The notes below the pieces were generated by a model. The model saw only the letters and a program-made list of their open reading frames with translations, did no database searches and was not told the DNA's origin. Shown piece by piece: positions 61,256 to 64,000 of a stretch of 64,000 nucleotides of DNA. Position numbers and translations under genes: made by a program. Position 1 is the first letter of the stretch, and each line of letters begins with the position of its first letter. Source of the stretch: Chitinophagaceae bacterium (GTDB taxonomy: Bacteria; Bacteroidota; Bacteroidia; Chitinophagales; Chitinophagaceae); contig JAGQWM010000002.1 in the NCBI GenBank assembly GCA_020437365.1, positions 20,828 to 84,827 on the forward strand, written 5' to 3'.

Positions 61256-63559
61256 TTATCGCTGAATTATCAGTTTTTGGCTATCTAAACCAGTATTTGT
61301 CAATATTTTGAAAATATAAAATCCAGATTTTAGTTCTTTCACATTTATTTTAAAACTATTCTTTCCGTTACCTTTTATTTGCCGAATAAGTGACCCAACA
61401 GAATTATAAATTTCTATACGCAGAATGCTCTTTGTACTGTTTACAACAACCTCTGTATTAGCAGGATTAGGTAAAAGTTTAATTTTTTGAGACGCAATTG
61501 CAGTAATATTCGGAGAATTATTAATAGAATCAAGTAAACTTACATTTGTTGTATTTGTACTTTTGCTTGATAGTTTACAGCCTAAATCAAGTGCAATTGT
61601 ATATTGCATAATCCATGAATTATCAGTTGCTCCGCTACAGCCATTATCTAATGCTTTGGCAACAATAGTAGCTGTGTTGTATGGATATGCTGGAAAAGTA
61701 ATAGTAGCGTTAGGGTTAGTTGTATACATTGGTGAAATGGAAACACCCGAGGCTGGATTGCCATTTGGGTCATAAACTTCCCACCAATATATTGTGTTAG
61801 GGTCGGTGGAGCTAGGAACTTGTTTTATGGGGCCTCCTTGACTTATGCAATATGATGTTGGAGTGCCATTAGTCTCTGGTAATAGATAAACTTGTGGCGA
61901 TGAGAAACTTTTTCTTGTTACTTTAACTGGATCAGAAATACATCCTGTTAAAGTATTCTTTACTGTAATAAAATTAGTACAGATCGGCCAGTTTCCTATT
62001 GAGCAATTGCTAGAGCCATTGTAATTAAATATTGATGAAGTTTGCCCATTTAGAGCGATACCATTTTCATACCATTGAATATTGGACGTAAGGTTGGTTG
62101 ATAGAGTTATTGACCAAGCGCCAGTTTCATACTGAACGCATATTTCTATCGGACCATTTGGAGAAATTGTCGGCGCATTACATGAACTACATTGACTATT
62201 ATCAAAATTAAACACATAACTATCAATGTAATTGCCTATTATAGGAAAATTATTTATGTATAAGTCATTAGAATGCACAGATAAACTGACAGTACCTGTG
62301 GAAGGGCAATCTACTGAAAAAACAATTTGTTGGTTGGTATGGCTTAGTTCGGTTACGGGGCCGGTGAAAGTATAAGTAACATCCAAACAAGCAGGGTTAT
62401 TTAGCTTAATTGTAATTGTATTATTCTGAACAGGTTCAACAGGCGGCGTACCGGATTGTTTTTGTATGCTGAAATAATTGACTAAGAACGGGAATCTTGT
62501 TGCATCCGGGCCACCATTAGAAATGCTGGTAAAATAACTTCTTGTTCTGTCTGCTTGTTGATGTGAAAATAAATGTCTGCAAATGCTACTCGAAAGATCC
62601 ATATAGTTTTCAAACATCACCCCAAGACCTACTGTACCACACATATTATCGTATACGGGAGGCATTGGACAACCTAAAGTACTTGTTTGCTGTGGAGGGG
62701 TATCACAAACTTTGTCTCCAGTAGTATAGCAACCTGGAGGAACTGGGCTGCCGCAACCATTATAAATATGGTATAAACCAAGCCAATGTCCAACTTCATG
62801 TGTAGCGGTTCTGAGCCTTAAACTTAATGGAATTGGTTCTGTAATATCAACCGGGAAGCATGTATAATCCAATACAATTCCGTCAAATTTTTCGTTAGGG
62901 ATATTATGTGTTTGCCCGTTAAGGTCCTGGAATGTTGAGCTGCCTGGCCTAAACCACGGATACGATCCCCATCCGTAAACAGAATTATAATCGCCTACCC
63001 AAACATTTAAATATGTATCAGTGGGCCATGCATCATCTCCTCCCAAAATACTTAGTTGTGCCTCAGGAAACATTGGTATAGCAGAAGTGATTTGCAATTG
63101 CCTGAATCCATTTGGGTTTGTTACCTGCTTTCTAACAATCCCTTCTTCTGCCATATTATTTCCGTTAGGGTCTATACAAGCCATTTTGAGCATCACATTA
63201 ACATTTCCAAGCCGATCATTCCATCTTGGCGAATTTGTAAGGTCACCATTTCTGGCAGTTAAATCTTCATTTAACCTACTTAAAAGATAATCAACACTTT
63301 CTCTTGCAACATTTTGTTCAGGAACACTCGGGTCATATAGTATATGAAAAACAACAGGAATCACAATTACTCCCGCAGGATTATCAAGGAGATTGGTTGA
63401 ATTTGTCTTTTCTTGTTTCGAAAAATCAATTGGAATAATTTTTATAATTGAGTCTATTACGCCACATTCCAACTTTTTTTGCCCGAATTGAGCAAAAAGA
63501 TTTGTATTAATCAATAATAGCAAGAAGATTTTGGATATTCTAATTGTTAGATATTTCAT
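61256..63559 (-). CDS. M43-type zinc metalloprotease with type IX (type A) sorting domain
   Basis: 767 residues. A signal-like N-terminus (ISKIFLLLLINTNLFAQ) is followed by the metzincin catalytic domain with ATHEVGHWLGLYHIYNGCG (His254, Glu255, His258) and downstream NYMDLSSSICRHLFS with the Met-turn. This matches pappalysin-like M43 proteases. Ig-like domains follow. The C-terminal ~75 residues (LLPNPANTEVVVNSTKS, IYNSVGSLIRQI, GFYIFKI) are a type IX type A sorting signal. It should be secreted through the SprA system encoded upstream. Confidence 0.93.
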   Translation of the reverse strand: MKYLTIRISKIFLLLLINTNLFAQFGQKKLECGVIDSIIKIIPIDFSKQEKTNSTNLLDNPAGVIVIPVVFHILYDPSVPEQNVARESVDYLLSRLNEDLTARNGDLTNSPRWNDRLGNVNVMLKMACIDPNGNNMAEEGIVRKQVTNPNGFRQLQITSAIPMFPEAQLSILGGDDAWPTDTYLNVWVGDYNSVYGWGSYPWFRPGSSTFQDLNGQTHNIPNEKFDGIVLDYTCFPVDITEPIPLSLRLRTATHEVGHWLGLYHIYNGCGSPVPPGCYTTGDKVCDTPPQQTSTLGCPMPPVYDNMCGTVGLGVMFENYMDLSSSICRHLFSHQQADRTRSYFTSISNGGPDATRFPFLVNYFSIQKQSGTPPVEPVQNNTITIKLNNPACLDVTYTFTGPVTELSHTNQQIVFSVDCPSTGTVSLSVHSNDLYINNFPIIGNYIDSYVFNFDNSQCSSCNAPTISPNGPIEICVQYETGAWSITLSTNLTSNIQWYENGIALNGQTSSIFNYNGSSNCSIGNWPICTNFITVKNTLTGCISDPVKVTRKSFSSPQVYLLPETNGTPTSYCISQGGPIKQVPSSTDPNTIYWWEVYDPNGNPASGVSISPMYTTNPNATITFPAYPYNTATIVAKALDNGCSGATDNSWIMQYTIALDLGCKLSSKSTNTTNVSLLDSINNSPNITAIASQKIKLLPNPANTEVVVNSTKSILRIEIYNSVGSLIRQIKGNGKNSFKINVKELKSGFYIFKILTNTGLDSQKLIIQR

Positions 63560-63729
63560 TTTTAACTTTTTAAATGTTAACCTGAAATTTTAAATTAAGT
63601 GTTTGGGAGATAATGCCTTTTTTCTAACAGGCTCTGACAACCAGCAACATTAAAACATGGTTCTAAAATTAATTAAAATAATAAGAAATTATAAAATAAA
63701 AATCTTTTGCAATAGGAGTGAGAAATGTC

Positions 63730-64000
63730 TTATTGAATAAAATTGTCTATTACCCGGTTCGACTTTTCTTTTTCTTCCAACATGCTCATGTGGCCTGCAT
63801 TTTGGAAGATGTGAATGTACGATTTTTCGGGCAGATAGCATTGCTGCAACATGTCTTTTACAGGGGCGGCATTGTCGTAAACACCCATCACGAAAAGCAC
63901 CGGTACTTTTGCATTTTTCAATATCATCGTTCTGCCTGGCCTGTTTATCATAGCTTCATAATAAGAAACGAGTGCCTGTACTGAAAAGTTGTGGCCTTGT
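63730..64000 (-). CDS. Alpha/beta hydrolase, C-terminal part (cut by window edge)
   Basis: The frame is open to the right edge, so only the last ~89 residues are visible. VPVLFVMGVYDNAAPVKDM carries the late acidic residue of the triad region, and FQNAGHMSMLEEKEKSNRV supplies the catalytic His (AGHMS), typical of the alpha/beta hydrolase fold. The nucleophile motif lies outside the window. Substrate unknown. Confidence 0.85.
   Translation of the reverse strand, partial: QGHNFSVQALVSYYEAMINRPGRTMILKNAKVPVLFVMGVYDNAAPVKDMLQQCYLPEKSYIHIFQNAGHMSMLEEKEKSNRVIDNFIQ

Overview
The window is bacterial chromosome from a member of the Bacteroidota, most likely the family Chitinophagaceae (inference). 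The evidence is the Bacteroidota -7 promoter motif TAnnTTTG in front of many genes, SprA next to ruvA, type IX secretion and gliding C-terminal domains, a B12-dependent methionine synthase, futalosine-route menaquinone genes, low-to-moderate GC and almost no Shine-Dalgarno sequences. No tRNA, rRNA, CRISPR array, insertion sequence or prophage is visible.

Layout. 1-5.3 kb: end of an outer-membrane barrel protein, a UvrD-type helicase fused to a Fe-S nuclease domain, and an Ig-like lipoprotein. 5.3-10 kb: recR and a methionine synthase encoded as two genes with a 32-codon membrane peptide gene wedged between them. 10-17 kb: HAD hydrolase, SemiSWEET transporter, LOG protein, exonuclease III, HU, ribosomal protein THX, pdxH, a coiled-coil membrane protein, pyrH and a methyltransferase. 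17-22 kb: a TPR histidine kinase and its response regulator, followed by small secreted proteins. 22-25 kb: ribosomal operon rplM-rpsI-rpsB-tsf. 25-30 kb: HD protein, ligA, a NUMOD4/HNH protein, a DUF2461 protein and asd.

30.4-36.1 kb is the accessory region and the most unusual part. Two paralogous lipoproteins share their N-terminus and a nearly identical Gly-rich linker, but end in unrelated metallo-enzyme-like domains (JAB-like HTHP and HExxH). Each is followed by a small exported protein. A detached copy of one C-terminal tail, a second small-protein copy and a decayed third copy lie downstream. The layout resembles a polymorphic toxin/immunity locus with orphan modules.

36.5-39.2 kb: two orphan NarL-type regulators flank a methyltransferase and a 528-base gap that appears to encode a small RNA on the minus strand. 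39-44 kb: an aminotransferase, mqnB-mqnD, two tandem pterin synthases, folE and fabD. 44-48 kb: GNAT protein, serine hydrolase, fabH and ruvA. 48.3-55.7 kb: the giant sprA gene of type IX secretion and gliding. 55.7-56.6 kb: a cluster of palindromic repeats. 56.6-64 kb: TraB/GumN protein, a secreted protein, a gliding-associated (CHU_C) PKD protein and an M43 metalloprotease (both probable type IX cargo), and the end of an alpha/beta hydrolase.

All family calls come from motif recognition by eye. No database search or folding program was run.
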